A DNA stretch of 64,000 bases from Paracoccus sp. MKU1. GTDB taxonomy: Bacteria > Pseudomonadota > Alphaproteobacteria > Rhodobacterales > Rhodobacteraceae. Under the pieces are notes generated by a model that was not told the origin of the DNA, made no database searches, and worked only from the letters and a program-made list of their open reading frames with translations. The translations under genes were made by a program, and so were the position numbers. The DNA is taken from contig NZ_LLWQ01000220.1 in NCBI RefSeq assembly GCF_001447385.1, positions 62,001 to 126,000 of the forward strand, given 5' to 3'. Below, piece after piece: positions 29,074 through 37,826 of this stretch (position 1 is the first letter of the stretch; the number at the start of each line of letters is the position of its first letter).

Positions 29074-30537
29074 TCAGTTCCGGGTCGAATCGCCGTGATG
29101 CTCGGCCAGTTCCTCGATATGCTCCAGGCCGCCCGGCACGTGATGGTGGGTGGCGCGGTTCCACAGATAGGTCGCAGCCCACAGAATCACGCCGATGCCG
29201 ATCAGCCAACCCGCCACCTTGTATTGGTCCATCTGCGCGGCCGAGCGCGCCCAGGGCCCGGCAAGGAAGGCGCAGGTCACCGCGCCGACCCAGGGCACCC
29301 AGCCCGGCGCCTTGAAATGCTGCCGCTCGACCGGGCGCTTGCGCAGCACCAGCAGCGAGATGTTCACCACGGTAAAGACGCATAGCAGCAGCAGGGCCGT
29401 GGTGCCGCCCAGCAGGCTGACCGCCGGCAGGTCCGAGCGGGTGACGACGAAATAGATCAGCCCGAAGGCCAGCAGCGTGGTGAAGATGATCGCCACCCAG
29501 GGCGTGCGCCGTTCGCGATGCACCAGCCCCAGCCCATGCGGCAGCACCCCCTGCCGGGCCAGGCCGTAAAGCAGCCGGCTGGCCATCAGCATGTTGATCA
29601 GCGCCGAATTCGCCACCGCGAACATGCCGATGAAGGGAAAGATCTTGTCGAAGGGGAAGTTCGGCGCCCCCGCCCGCACCACCTGCGTCAGGGCCGAACC
29701 CTTGTCGGGGTCCGACAGATCGCCCACCGGCACCAGCGCCACGGCGCAGATCGCCACCAGCACATAGATCGCGCCGGTAATGCCCAGGCCGGTCAGCATG
29801 ATGCGCGGAAAGATGCGGACCGGGTCCGTGACCTCCTCGGCCATGTTCACCGAATCCTCGAAACCGACCATGGCAAAGAAGGCCAGAGCCGTCGCGGCGG
29901 TCAGCGCCAGGAAGGCGCCCTTTTCGTCGGACGAGCGGAAGATCATCACTTCGCTGAAATCCGCCCGGCCCTGGCCCATGGCGTAAAAGCCGATGAAGAT
30001 GATCATCAGCAGGCCGGAAAGCTCGATGCAGGTCAGCACCACATTGGCCTTTACGCTCTCGCCGACGCCGCGGAAGTTGATCGCGGCCACCAGCGCCATG
30101 AACCCCAGCGCGATGACCAGGATGCCGTTGCCGTCCTTGCTGAAGCCCAGGCCGAAGCCGTCGTTCAGAAAGCCGGCGAAGGCGTTCGACGCCGTCGAGG
30201 CCGAGGTGATCCCCGAGCACATCACGGTGAAGGCCACCAGGAAGGTCAGGAAATGGATGCCGAAGGCGCGATGGGTGTAAAGCGCCGCGCCCGCCGCCTG
30301 CGGATAGCGCGTGACCAGTTCCAGATAGGACAGCGCGGTGATGGTGGCGACGAGAAAGGCGACCAGGAACGGCGCCCAGGCCGCGCCGCCCACCTCGCCC
30401 GCCACGGTGCCGGTCAGCGCATAGACCCCGGTGCCGAGAATGTCGCCTACGATGAAAAGCAAAAGCAGCTTCGGTCCGATGACCCGCCTGAGCGCGTGCT
30501 GCTCGGGTTCCGTCCTGGTTCCTGTAGCGGTCGTCAT
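29074..30537 (-). CDS. APC-superfamily amino-acid/polyamine permease
   Basis: 487 residues with about 12 to 13 membrane helices. The APC signature GDILGTGVYALTGTVAGEVGGA lies in helix 1 (around residue 32), and the TM3-TM8 pattern with SEVMIF... and GFEDSVNMAEEVTDP is typical. The family imports amino acids or polyamines by proton or solute antiport. The start at 30537 has an excellent site (AGGGGGGATC upstream). A 17-bp perfect palindrome (30575-30591) sits just upstream. The substrate is not known. Confidence 0.88.
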   Translation of the reverse strand: MTTATGTRTEPEQHALRRVIGPKLLLLFIVGDILGTGVYALTGTVAGEVGGAAWAPFLVAFLVATITALSYLELVTRYPQAAGAALYTHRAFGIHFLTFLVAFTVMCSGITSASTASNAFAGFLNDGFGLGFSKDGNGILVIALGFMALVAAINFRGVGESVKANVVLTCIELSGLLMIIFIGFYAMGQGRADFSEVMIFRSSDEKGAFLALTAATALAFFAMVGFEDSVNMAEEVTDPVRIFPRIMLTGLGITGAIYVLVAICAVALVPVGDLSDPDKGSALTQVVRAGAPNFPFDKIFPFIGMFAVANSALINMLMASRLLYGLARQGVLPHGLGLVHRERRTPWVAIIFTTLLAFGLIYFVVTRSDLPAVSLLGGTTALLLLCVFTVVNISLLVLRKRPVERQHFKAPGWVPWVGAVTCAFLAGPWARSAAQMDQYKVAGWLIGIGVILWAATYLWNRATHHHVPGGLEHIEELAEHHGDSTRN

Positions 30538-30574
30538 TTGTGATCCCCCCTGGTTTCCGGGCTCGTGACGGAAA

Positions 30575-30591
30575 GGGTGATCCGATCACCC
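30575..30591. promoter_or_regulatory. Palindromic operator candidate upstream of the permease
   Basis: GGGTGATC and GATCACCC form perfect 8-bp arms around a single central C. The site is 38 bases before the permease start codon on the minus strand and has the form of a homodimer operator. The regulator is unidentified. Confidence 0.5.
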
Positions 30592-30792
30592 CTTCAGGGC
30601 AACCCGCCTTGGTTGCAAGCCGCCGCCCTGTTTCCCAATCGCCGCAGGGGCCGGCGGGTTCCCGCCCAAGGGACAGGCAGGGGCGCAGCCTTGCCGGCCG
30701 CGCCCCCGTTTCCCTCGCCATTGCAGGCAGGTTTTCGGGCCGCCAGCACTTCGGCGGCCCAAGAATCGTTGCCCTGTCACCCGCGAGGCATG

Positions 30793-31023
30793 TCACGCCC
30801 GTTGCCGGGCCGGATCCTGTCGGTTCCGGCCCGGCTTGGAGTCGTCGTTGCGGGTGATCGTGCCGGCCTTGGCTGAAATGCAGTCGTTGCCGGCACAACC
30901 TTGGACATAATCGTTACCACCATTCTCATGCATGTCGGCACCGTCGGCGCCATAAGGCATATCGTTCCCCAAGCCCGAGGAGGGGGTCCCGGGTCCAGAA
31001 AAGCGTTCGTCAGTATAACCCAC
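30793..31023 (-). pseudogene. Remnant of an RTX (hemolysin-type) calcium-binding repeat gene
   Basis: The minus-strand frame from the GTG at 31023 reads GLGNDMPYGADGADMH, GGNDYVQGCAGNDCIS and AGTITRNDD. This is degraded RTX nonapeptide spacing (GGxGxDxLx): three or more units with the G-N-D positions kept but several glycines replaced. There is no start of an intact protein, no secretion partner, and the codon use is irregular. I read it as a decayed 3' fragment of a secreted RTX protein. The gap from 30592 to 31302 otherwise shows no gene. Confidence 0.5.
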
Positions 31024-31240
31024 TGCCCCTGCGGCCAGTTGGCCGGGCCATCGTCATCGGTTCCGTCCTCTTGGCGTCCCGATGTTGCGGATGGTCGGTC
31101 TGCCTTGCGACCATCATAATGCGCCGGCGGGCGTGATCGTCGTGTGAAACGCTCCTAATCCTTATAGAAAAAGGATAACTTTCTTGAAATTTCCGATTCG
31201 CGATGCGACTGGCGGCGGTGCTTCTTCGCAGCCGAATCGC

Positions 31241-31282
31241 GGCCGGGCATTGCCCCTTGCCCGGCCTGCGGCTATCGCAGGC
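31241..31282 (+). promoter_or_regulatory. Two overlapping hairpins in the aroC leader
   Basis: GGCCGGGCA (31241-31249) pairs with TGCCCGGCC (31258-31266). GCCTGCG (31264-31270) pairs with CGCAGGC (31276-31282). The two stems share bases 31264-31266, so they cannot both form fully. The aroC start lies 21 bases further on. This could be a folding switch or simply GC-rich structure. Confidence 0.35.
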
Positions 31283-31302
31283 AAAAAGGGGGTCCGGGAA
31301 CC

Positions 31303-32403
31303 ATGAGCTTCAACACCTTCGGTCGCGTCTTCACCTTCACCACCTGGGGCGAAAGCCACGGCCCGGCGCTGGGCGCCACGGTGGACGGCTGCCCGCCCGG
31401 CGTGGCGCTGGACGAGGGCTGGATCCAGCAATTCCTGGATCGCCGCCGCCCCGGCAGCTCGAAATTTACCACCCAGCGCCAGGAGCCGGACCAGGTGCGC
31501 ATCCTCTCGGGCACCTTCGAGTGCAGGACCACCGGCACGCCGATCCAGTTGATGATCGAGAACACCGACCAGCGCAGCAAGGATTACGGCGAGATCGCCC
31601 AGGCCTTTCGGCCCGGCCATGCCGACATCGCCTATCACCTGAAATACGGCCTCCGCGACTATCGCGGCGGCGGGCGCTCCAGCGCGCGGGAGACGGCGGC
31701 GCGCGTGGCGGCGGGTGGCGTGGCGCAAGCGGTGCTGCGCGACCTGGTGCCGGGGCTGAAGATCACCGGCTACATGGTGCAGATGGGCGAGCTGCACCTG
31801 GACCGGACGAAATTCGATGCGGCCGAGATCGGCAATAACCCGTTCTTCCTGCCCGATGCCTCGGCCGTGCCGGCATGGGAGGACTACCTGAACGCGATAC
31901 GCAAGGCGCAGGACAGTGTCGGCGCCGCCGTCGAGGTGCTGATCCAGGGGTGCCCGCCCGGCCTTGGCGCCCCGGTCTATGCCAAGCTCGACACCGACCT
32001 TGCCGCCGCGATGATGTCGATCAATGCGGTGAAAGGCGTCGAGATCGGCGAGGGCATGGCGGCGGCCGCCCTGACAGGGACCGCGAATGCCGACGAGATC
32101 CGCATGGGCAATGAGGGACCGCGCTACCTTTCGAACCATGCCGGCGGGATTCTGGGCGGCATTTCGACCGGGCAGGACATCGTGGTGCGATTTGCGGTCA
32201 AGCCGACCAGCTCGATCCTGACCCCGCGCCGCACCATCAACCAGAAGGGCGAGGAGATCGAGCTGATCACCAAGGGCCGGCACGACCCCTGCGTCGGCAT
32301 CCGCGCCGTGCCCATCGCCGAGGCCATGGCGGCCTGCGTGGTTCTGGACCATCTGCTGCTCGACCGGGCGCAGACCGGCGGGCAGCGCGGCCGGATCGGC
32401 TAG
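31303..32403 (+). CDS. aroC: Chorismate synthase
   Basis: 366 residues; converts EPSP to chorismate using reduced FMN, the last common step of aromatic amino acid synthesis. Family signatures are GESHGPALGATVDGCPPG near residue 15, the basic GRSSARETAARVAAG near residue 125 and the C-terminal NHAGGILGGISTGQDIVVRFAVKP. Ribosome-binding site GGGGGTCCGGG precedes the ATG. It ends with a tight hairpin (32432-32450). Confidence 0.97.
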   Translation: MSFNTFGRVFTFTTWGESHGPALGATVDGCPPGVALDEGWIQQFLDRRRPGSSKFTTQRQEPDQVRILSGTFECRTTGTPIQLMIENTDQRSKDYGEIAQAFRPGHADIAYHLKYGLRDYRGGGRSSARETAARVAAGGVAQAVLRDLVPGLKITGYMVQMGELHLDRTKFDAAEIGNNPFFLPDASAVPAWEDYLNAIRKAQDSVGAAVEVLIQGCPPGLGAPVYAKLDTDLAAAMMSINAVKGVEIGEGMAAAALTGTANADEIRMGNEGPRYLSNHAGGILGGISTGQDIVVRFAVKPTSSILTPRRTINQKGEEIELITKGRHDPCVGIRAVPIAEAMAACVVLDHLLLDRAQTGGQRGRIG

Positions 32404-32431
32404 GCAAGGCGCGCGATGGGCGGGGAAGGGG

Positions 32432-32450
32432 AGGGGAACGCTGTTCCCCT
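32432..32450 (+). terminator. Hairpin after aroC
   Basis: AGGGGAAC and GTTCCCCT form a perfect 8-bp stem with a 3-base loop, 28 bases past the aroC stop. No strong U tract follows (CTTGG). Confidence 0.45.
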
Positions 32451-32480
32451 CTTGGCCCGTTCCGGGCCAATTCACCCCAT

Positions 32481-32550
32481 GGAGTATTTGGAAAACGGAG
32501 AAGGCCCGGGCGCGGCGGGTTTCCGCCTTTCACCGTTTTGCAAATACTCC
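32481..32550. repeat. Inverted pair of extragenic repeats (copies C and D) forming a long hairpin
   Basis: Copy C (32481-32504, plus) reads GGAGTATTTGG then AAAACGGAGAAGG. Copy D (32526-32550) is its near reverse complement. Together they can fold into a roughly 70-base stem-loop with GC-rich loop bases 32505-32525. It lies between the aroC terminator hairpin and the Pho box of pstS. Confidence 0.65.
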
Positions 32551-32554
32551 TGCT

Positions 32555-32594
32555 TTGTTACGCAACTGTTACATTGCTTTCGCATAACCGTCGC
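32555..32594 (+). promoter_or_regulatory. Pho box (PhoB-binding site) upstream of pstS
   Basis: Direct repeats on an 11-bp period: TTGTTAC (32555), CTGTTAC (32566), then weaker CTTTCGC (32577) and CCGTCGC (32588), each separated by 4 bases. This matches the CTGTCAT-N4-CTGTCAT Pho box plan, with room for two PhoB dimers. It is 63 bases before the pstS start, and PhoB is encoded at the end of the same cluster. Confidence 0.75.
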
Positions 32595-32656
32595 ACCGGC
32601 GTTCTAGAGAACGCGCAGGCCGAATCCGGCCCCATGGAAATGTCAGGAGTGATCCT

Positions 32657-33685
32657 ATGAAATCCGCGAAATTCACCGTGTCGGCGCTGGCCGTGATCGC
32701 TGCTTCGGCCACGGCTGCCGCCGCCCGCGACCAGATCCAGGTTTCGGGCTCGTCCACGGTGCTGCCCTATTCGACCATCGTCGCCGAGGCCTTTGGCGAG
32801 AATACCGATTTCCCGACCCCGGTGGTGGAATCGGGCGGTTCCTCGGCCGGTCTGAAGAAGTTCTGCGAGGGCGTGGGCGAGAATACCATCGACATCGCCA
32901 ATGCCAGCCGCCCGATCAAGGACAGCGAGATCGAGGCCTGCAAGGCCGCCGGCGTGACCGATATCATGGAGGTCCGCATCGGCTATGACGGCATCGTCTT
33001 CGCCAGCGACATCGCCGGCAACGACTTCGCCTTCACCCCGGCCGACTGGTTCAACGCGCTGGCCGCCGAGGTCGTGGTCGACGGCAAGGTGGTCCCGAAC
33101 CCCTATGCCAAATGGAGCGATATCCGCGCCGAGCTGCCGGACCAGGAGATCCTGGCCTTCGTGCCCGGCACCAAGCACGGCACCCGCGAGGTCTTCGAGG
33201 AAAAGGTGATCGCCGCGGGTTGCGAGGAATCGGGCGCGGCCGAGGTTCTGAAGGCCGAAAAGGGCGAGGAAGAGGGCGCCTCGGCCTGCATGGCGCTGCG
33301 CACCGACGGCAAGTCCATCGACATCGACGGCGACTATACCGAGACCCTGGCCCGCATCCAGTCGGCCAAGAACGGCATCGGCGTCTTCGGCCTGTCCTTC
33401 TATGAAAACAACACCGACAAGCTGAAGGTCGCGACCATCGCGGGCGTCACGCCCTCGACCGAGACCATCGCCTCGGGCGAGTATCCGGTTTCGCGGCCGC
33501 TGTTCTTCTATGTCAAGAAACAGCATGTCGGCACCGTGCCGGGGCTGAAGGAGTTCGCGGAATTCTTCGTCTCGGACGAACTGGCCGGGCCAGAGGGGCC
33601 GCTGGCCGCCTATGGCCTGGTGGCGGATCCGGAACTGGCGGCGACCCAGGCAGCCGTCGCCGAAGAAGCGACCATCGCCCAATGA
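32657..33685 (+). CDS. pstS: Phosphate ABC transporter substrate-binding protein PstS
   Basis: 342 residues; a periplasmic phosphate receptor. The signal peptide ends near ATAAAARDQIQV. Phosphate-contacting segments are SGSSTVLPYS, ESGGSSAGLKKFC and NASRPIKDSE near residue 80. It is the first gene of a pstSCAB-phoU-phoB unit behind a Pho box, so it is induced by phosphate starvation. Confidence 0.96.
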   Translation: MKSAKFTVSALAVIAASATAAAARDQIQVSGSSTVLPYSTIVAEAFGENTDFPTPVVESGGSSAGLKKFCEGVGENTIDIANASRPIKDSEIEACKAAGVTDIMEVRIGYDGIVFASDIAGNDFAFTPADWFNALAAEVVVDGKVVPNPYAKWSDIRAELPDQEILAFVPGTKHGTREVFEEKVIAAGCEESGAAEVLKAEKGEEEGASACMALRTDGKSIDIDGDYTETLARIQSAKNGIGVFGLSFYENNTDKLKVATIAGVTPSTETIASGEYPVSRPLFFYVKKQHVGTVPGLKEFAEFFVSDELAGPEGPLAAYGLVADPELAATQAAVAEEATIAQ

Positions 33686-33746
33686 TCTGCCGGGCGCGGG
33701 GGAGGGACCCCGCGCCCATTTCGTTTTCCCTGTCTCGAGGGCTCAC

Positions 33747-34937
33747 ATGCCTGTCTCATGGACCTTGCTGATCGTCCTTGTCCTTGCCGGCGCGGGCTAT
33801 CTTGTCACCCGCGCGCGCGTCGTCGCGCTGGCCGGGGGCGATACCCGGCGGCTGCATTCGCGGCCCAGCTATCACGGCTGGAACGCGGCGCTGCTGACGG
33901 CGCTGCCGGCGCTGTTCCTGATTGCGATCTGGCGCTTCCTGCTGCCGGCCGCGAATGCGACGCCGGTCGCGGTGCTGGCGCTGATCCTGGCCGCCGCCGG
34001 CCTCGGCGTCGCGCTCAGCCGCAGCGCGCCGGGCTTCCGCGCCCGCAATGCGGTCGAAAGCATGGTCAAGGGCCTGCTGATCCTGTGCTCCAGCATCGCC
34101 ATCCTGACCACCGCCGGGATCGTCTTTTCGATGCTGTTCGAGACCGGGCATTTCTTCCAGCAATACCCGTGGCAGGATTTCTTCTTCGGCACGACCTGGT
34201 CGCCGCGCTTCGGCGGCGGCTCGCAGCTGGGCATCCTGCCGCTGCTGTGGGGGACAATCTACATCTCGCTGATCGCGCTGGCGGTCTCGGTGCCGATCGG
34301 GCTGTTCGCGGCGATCTACATGTCCGAATACGCCTCGGCCAAGCTGCGCAGCGTGGCCAAGCCGGCGATCGAGGTGCTCGCCGGCATCCCGACCATCGTC
34401 TACGGCCTTTTCGCGCTGATCACCGTCGGGCCGATGCTGCGCGACTATTTCGCCCAGCCGCTGGGCCTGGGCAATTCCGGCGCGTCGGTGATGACCGCGG
34501 GGCTGGTGATGGGCATCATGCTGATCCCCTTCGTCAGCTCGCTGTCGGATGACATCATCAACGCCGTGCCGCAAAGCTTGCGCGACGGCGCGCTGGGGCT
34601 GGGCTCGACGCAATCCGAGACCATCCGCAAGGTGGTGCTGCCCGCCGCGCTGCCCGGCATCGTCGGGGCCATCCTGCTGGCCGCCTCGCGTGCCATCGGC
34701 GAGACGATGATCGTCGTGCTGGGCGCGGGGGCCGCCGCCCGCATGGACATGAACCCGTTCGAGGCCATGACCACGATCACCGTCAAGATCGTCAGCCAGC
34801 TGACCGGCGACAACGATTTCGCGGCGCCCGAGACGCTGGTCGCCTTTGCGCTGGGGCTGACCCTTTTCGTCATCACCCTGGGGCTGAACATCGTCGCCCT
34901 CTACGTCGTGCGCAAATACCGGGAGCAATACGAATGA
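33747..34937 (+). CDS. pstC: Phosphate ABC transporter permease PstC
   Basis: 396 residues. The N-terminal 90 residues add two extra helices (SWTLLIVLVLAGAGYLV and the AALLTALPALFLIAIW region) before the usual six-helix permease core; this long form is common in alphaproteobacteria. The permease core includes QLGILPLLWGTIYISLIAL and the cytoplasmic EAA loop (ALGLGSTQSETIRKVVLP) contacting PstB. The start at 33747 is preferred; an upstream in-frame extension overlaps pstS. The stop overlaps pstA (ATGA). Confidence 0.95.
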   Translation: MPVSWTLLIVLVLAGAGYLVTRARVVALAGGDTRRLHSRPSYHGWNAALLTALPALFLIAIWRFLLPAANATPVAVLALILAAAGLGVALSRSAPGFRARNAVESMVKGLLILCSSIAILTTAGIVFSMLFETGHFFQQYPWQDFFFGTTWSPRFGGGSQLGILPLLWGTIYISLIALAVSVPIGLFAAIYMSEYASAKLRSVAKPAIEVLAGIPTIVYGLFALITVGPMLRDYFAQPLGLGNSGASVMTAGLVMGIMLIPFVSSLSDDIINAVPQSLRDGALGLGSTQSETIRKVVLPAALPGIVGAILLAASRAIGETMIVVLGAGAAARMDMNPFEAMTTITVKIVSQLTGDNDFAAPETLVAFALGLTLFVITLGLNIVALYVVRKYREQYE

Positions 34938-36277
34938 GCGACGCAACCCTTCACGGCGCACAGCCCCGGCCCTCGCTTCTAGTCGCCGATCCGCGCACCC
35001 GCAAGCGCAACGCCGCCGAGGCGCGGTTCCGCGCCTATGGGCTGGGCGCCATCGTGATCTCGATGGTCATGCTGGTGATCCTGCTGTTCACCATCCTGAC
35101 CGGCGGCCTCGGCGCCTTTCGCCAGACCTATCTGGAAATCCCGGTGACGCTGGACGCCGCGCAACTGGACAAGACCGGCAACCGCGACCCTGCCGATCTG
35201 CGCAAGGTCCTGACCCTGACCTATGGCAAGATCCTGCAACAATCGCTGGAACAGGCCATTGCCGACAAGGGCATCGCCATCGCCGACCTGTCGGCCAAGG
35301 ACGTCTCGAACCTGATCTCCAAGGAGGCTTCGGCGCAGTTGCGCAACCGCGTGCTGGCCGATCCCGAACTGATCGGCCAGACCGTCGAGGCCCGCGTGCT
35401 GGTGAACGGCCGGGTGGACGGCTATTACAAGGGCCGTGTCAGCATGGAGAGCGCGGCCCGCGACGCCAATACCTCGCCGGCGCAGTTGCAGCTGGCCGAT
35501 GCGCTCAAGGCGCAGGGGATGCTGGCGACGCAATGGAACTGGTCCTTCCTGACCAGCCCCGATGCCTCGGATCAGCGCCCCGAGGCCGCGGGCGTGGGCA
35601 TCGCCATCCTCGGCTCGCTCTACATGATGCTGGTGGTGCTGGTGCTTGCGGTGCCGATCGGCGTCGCCGCCTCGATCTATCTCGAGGAGTTCGCGCCCAG
35701 GAACCGCTGGACCGACATCATCGAGGTCAATATCTCGAACCTCGCCGCGGTGCCCTCCATCGTCTTCGGCATCCTGGGCCTTGCCGCCTTCATCAACTTC
35801 GCCGGCCTGCCGCAATCGGCGCCCATCGTCGGCGGCCTGGTGCTGACGCTGATGACGCTGCCCACCATCATCATCGCCACCCGCGCCGCGCTGAAGGCGG
35901 TGCCGCCCTCGATCCGCGACGCGGCGCTGGGGGTGGGGGCATCGAGGATGCAGTCGGTGTTCCACCACGTCCTGCCGCTGGCCATGCCGGGCATCCTGAC
36001 CGGCACCATCATCGGCCTGGCCCAGGCCCTGGGCGAAACCGCGCCGCTGCTGCTGATCGGCATGGTGGCCTTCGTCAAGAACTTCCCCTCGGCCCCACCG
36101 GACGGGCTGTTCGAACCCGCCTCGGCCCTGCCGGTGCAGGTCTATAACTGGACCCAGCGCGCCGATCCCGCCTTTATCGAGCGCGCCTCGGGCGCCATCA
36201 TCGTGCTTCTGGTGTTCCTGCTCTGCATGAACCTGCTTGCCATCCTCCTGCGCCGCAAGTTCGAGCGCCGGTGGTAA
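34934..36277 (+). CDS. pstA: Phosphate ABC transporter permease PstA
   Basis: 447 residues, longer than the roughly 290-residue E. coli PstA. After the first membrane helix (about residues 37-58) a soluble insertion of about 150 residues, rich in charged residues (DKTGNRDPADLRKV..., VSMESAARDAN), precedes the permease core. Such inserts occur in alphaproteobacterial PstA. The EAA-loop motif is in AALGVGASRMQSVFHHVLPLAMPGI near residue 340. It starts inside the pstC stop (4-base overlap). Confidence 0.95.
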   Translation: MSDATLHGAQPRPSLLVADPRTRKRNAAEARFRAYGLGAIVISMVMLVILLFTILTGGLGAFRQTYLEIPVTLDAAQLDKTGNRDPADLRKVLTLTYGKILQQSLEQAIADKGIAIADLSAKDVSNLISKEASAQLRNRVLADPELIGQTVEARVLVNGRVDGYYKGRVSMESAARDANTSPAQLQLADALKAQGMLATQWNWSFLTSPDASDQRPEAAGVGIAILGSLYMMLVVLVLAVPIGVAASIYLEEFAPRNRWTDIIEVNISNLAAVPSIVFGILGLAAFINFAGLPQSAPIVGGLVLTLMTLPTIIIATRAALKAVPPSIRDAALGVGASRMQSVFHHVLPLAMPGILTGTIIGLAQALGETAPLLLIGMVAFVKNFPSAPPDGLFEPASALPVQVYNWTQRADPAFIERASGAIIVLLVFLLCMNLLAILLRRKFERRW

Positions 36278-36297
36278 TCTCGGGAAGGAGACCCGAT

Positions 36298-37095
36298 ATG
36301 AACGACATGAGACTTCTGGAGCGCAGCGTGGACCAGACGGAAATCAAGATCTCGGCGCGGGACGTGCAGGTCTGGTATGGCGAAAAGCACGCGATCAAGG
36401 ACGTGAACGTCGATCTGCTGGACAAGACCGTGACCGCCTTCATCGGTCCTTCGGGCTGCGGGAAATCGACCTTCCTGCGCTGCCTGAACCGCATGAACGA
36501 CACCATCGACATCAGCCGCGTCGAGGGCAAGATCACGCTCGACGGCGAGGACATCTATGACAGGCGCGTGGACCCGGTGCAGCTGCGCGCCCGCGTCGGC
36601 ATGGTGTTCCAGAAGCCGAATCCCTTTCCGAAGTCGATCTATGACAACGTGGCCTATGGCCCGCGCATCCACGGCCTGGCGCGCAACCGCGCCGAGCTGG
36701 ACGAGATCGTCGAGAAATCGCTGCGCGGCGCGGCGCTGTGGAACGAGGTCAAGGACCGGCTGAGCGATCCCGGCACCGGCCTGTCCGGCGGCCAGCAGCA
36801 GCGGCTCTGCATCGCCCGCGCCGTGGCGACCCAGCCCGAGGTGCTGTTGATGGACGAGCCCTGCTCGGCGCTGGATCCCATCGCCACCAGCCAGATCGAG
36901 GAGCTGATCGACCAGCTGCGCGCCGAATTCTCGGTGGTGATCGTGACCCATTCCATGCAGCAGGCCGCACGCGTCAGCCAGAAGACCGCCTTCTTCCACC
37001 TCGGCAATCTGGTGGAATACGGCAATACCGACGACATCTTCACCAATCCGCGCGATCCGCGCACCGAAAGCTATATCTCGGGCCGCATCGGCTGA
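36298..37095 (+). CDS. pstB: Phosphate ABC transporter ATP-binding protein PstB
   Basis: 265 residues. Walker A is IGPSGCGKST near residue 51, the signature motif is LSGGQQQR near residue 163, and the Walker B is VLLMDEPCSALDP. The ATG at 36298 has a GGGAAGGAG site; an in-frame ATG at 36271 lies before it. It energises phosphate import through PstCA and reports transporter state to PhoU. Confidence 0.97.
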   Translation: MNDMRLLERSVDQTEIKISARDVQVWYGEKHAIKDVNVDLLDKTVTAFIGPSGCGKSTFLRCLNRMNDTIDISRVEGKITLDGEDIYDRRVDPVQLRARVGMVFQKPNPFPKSIYDNVAYGPRIHGLARNRAELDEIVEKSLRGAALWNEVKDRLSDPGTGLSGGQQQRLCIARAVATQPEVLLMDEPCSALDPIATSQIEELIDQLRAEFSVVIVTHSMQQAARVSQKTAFFHLGNLVEYGNTDDIFTNPRDPRTESYISGRIG

Positions 37096-37112
37096 GCCGG
37101 ACAGGAGCTGAC

Positions 37113-37823
37113 ATGAACAACGAACGCCATATCCTCTCGGCCTTCGACCGCGATCTGGAAACCGTGCAGGCGCTGGTCGTCAAGATGGGCGGCATGGTCG
37201 AAAGCGCCATCCACGACGCCGCCACCGCGCTGGAAACCCGCGACGGCGAACTGGCCGACGAGATCCGCCGCCGCGACAAGGCCATCGACGCGCTGGAGCA
37301 TCAGATCAACGAGGAGGCGGCGCGGCTGATCGCGCTGCGCGCGCCGCGGGCCACCGACCTGCGCATGGTGCTGTCGGTCATCAAAATCTCGCATATCCTG
37401 GAACGTGTCGGCGATTACGCCAAGAACATCGCCAAGCGCAGCCATGTCCTGGCCGAGATGCCGGCCATCGAAGGCGCCGGCATGGCGCTGCGCCGCATGT
37501 CAGCCACGGTCGAGGCGATGATGAAGGACGCGCTGGACAGCTATATCCAACGCGACGCGGCGCTGGCCGGCGACGTGCGCAAGCGCGACCTGGAAGTGGA
37601 CCAGATGTATAACGCGCTGTTCCGCGAGTTCCTGACCTACATGATGGAGGATCCGCGCAACATCACCGCCTGCATGCACCTGCATTTCATCGCCAAGAAC
37701 ATCGAGCGCATGGGCGACCACGCCACCGGCATCGCCGAGCAGGTGATCTATCTGGCCACGGGCGAGCTGCCCGAGGAGCCGCGGCCCAAGGGCGAAAGCG
37801 TGCCGCGCATGGAGGGGGCCTGA
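37113..37823 (+). CDS. phoU: Phosphate signalling regulator PhoU
   Basis: 236 residues, two three-helix repeats that bind metal clusters. The paired motifs LERVGDYAKNIAK (about residue 95) and IERMGDHATGIAE (about residue 195) carry the conserved E-x-x-x-D residues. PhoU couples PstSCAB to the PhoR kinase and keeps the Pho regulon off in phosphate excess. The ribosome-binding site AGGAGC lies just before the ATG. Confidence 0.96.
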   Translation: MNNERHILSAFDRDLETVQALVVKMGGMVESAIHDAATALETRDGELADEIRRRDKAIDALEHQINEEAARLIALRAPRATDLRMVLSVIKISHILERVGDYAKNIAKRSHVLAEMPAIEGAGMALRRMSATVEAMMKDALDSYIQRDAALAGDVRKRDLEVDQMYNALFREFLTYMMEDPRNITACMHLHFIAKNIERMGDHATGIAEQVIYLATGELPEEPRPKGESVPRMEGA

Positions 37824-37826
37824 TCC

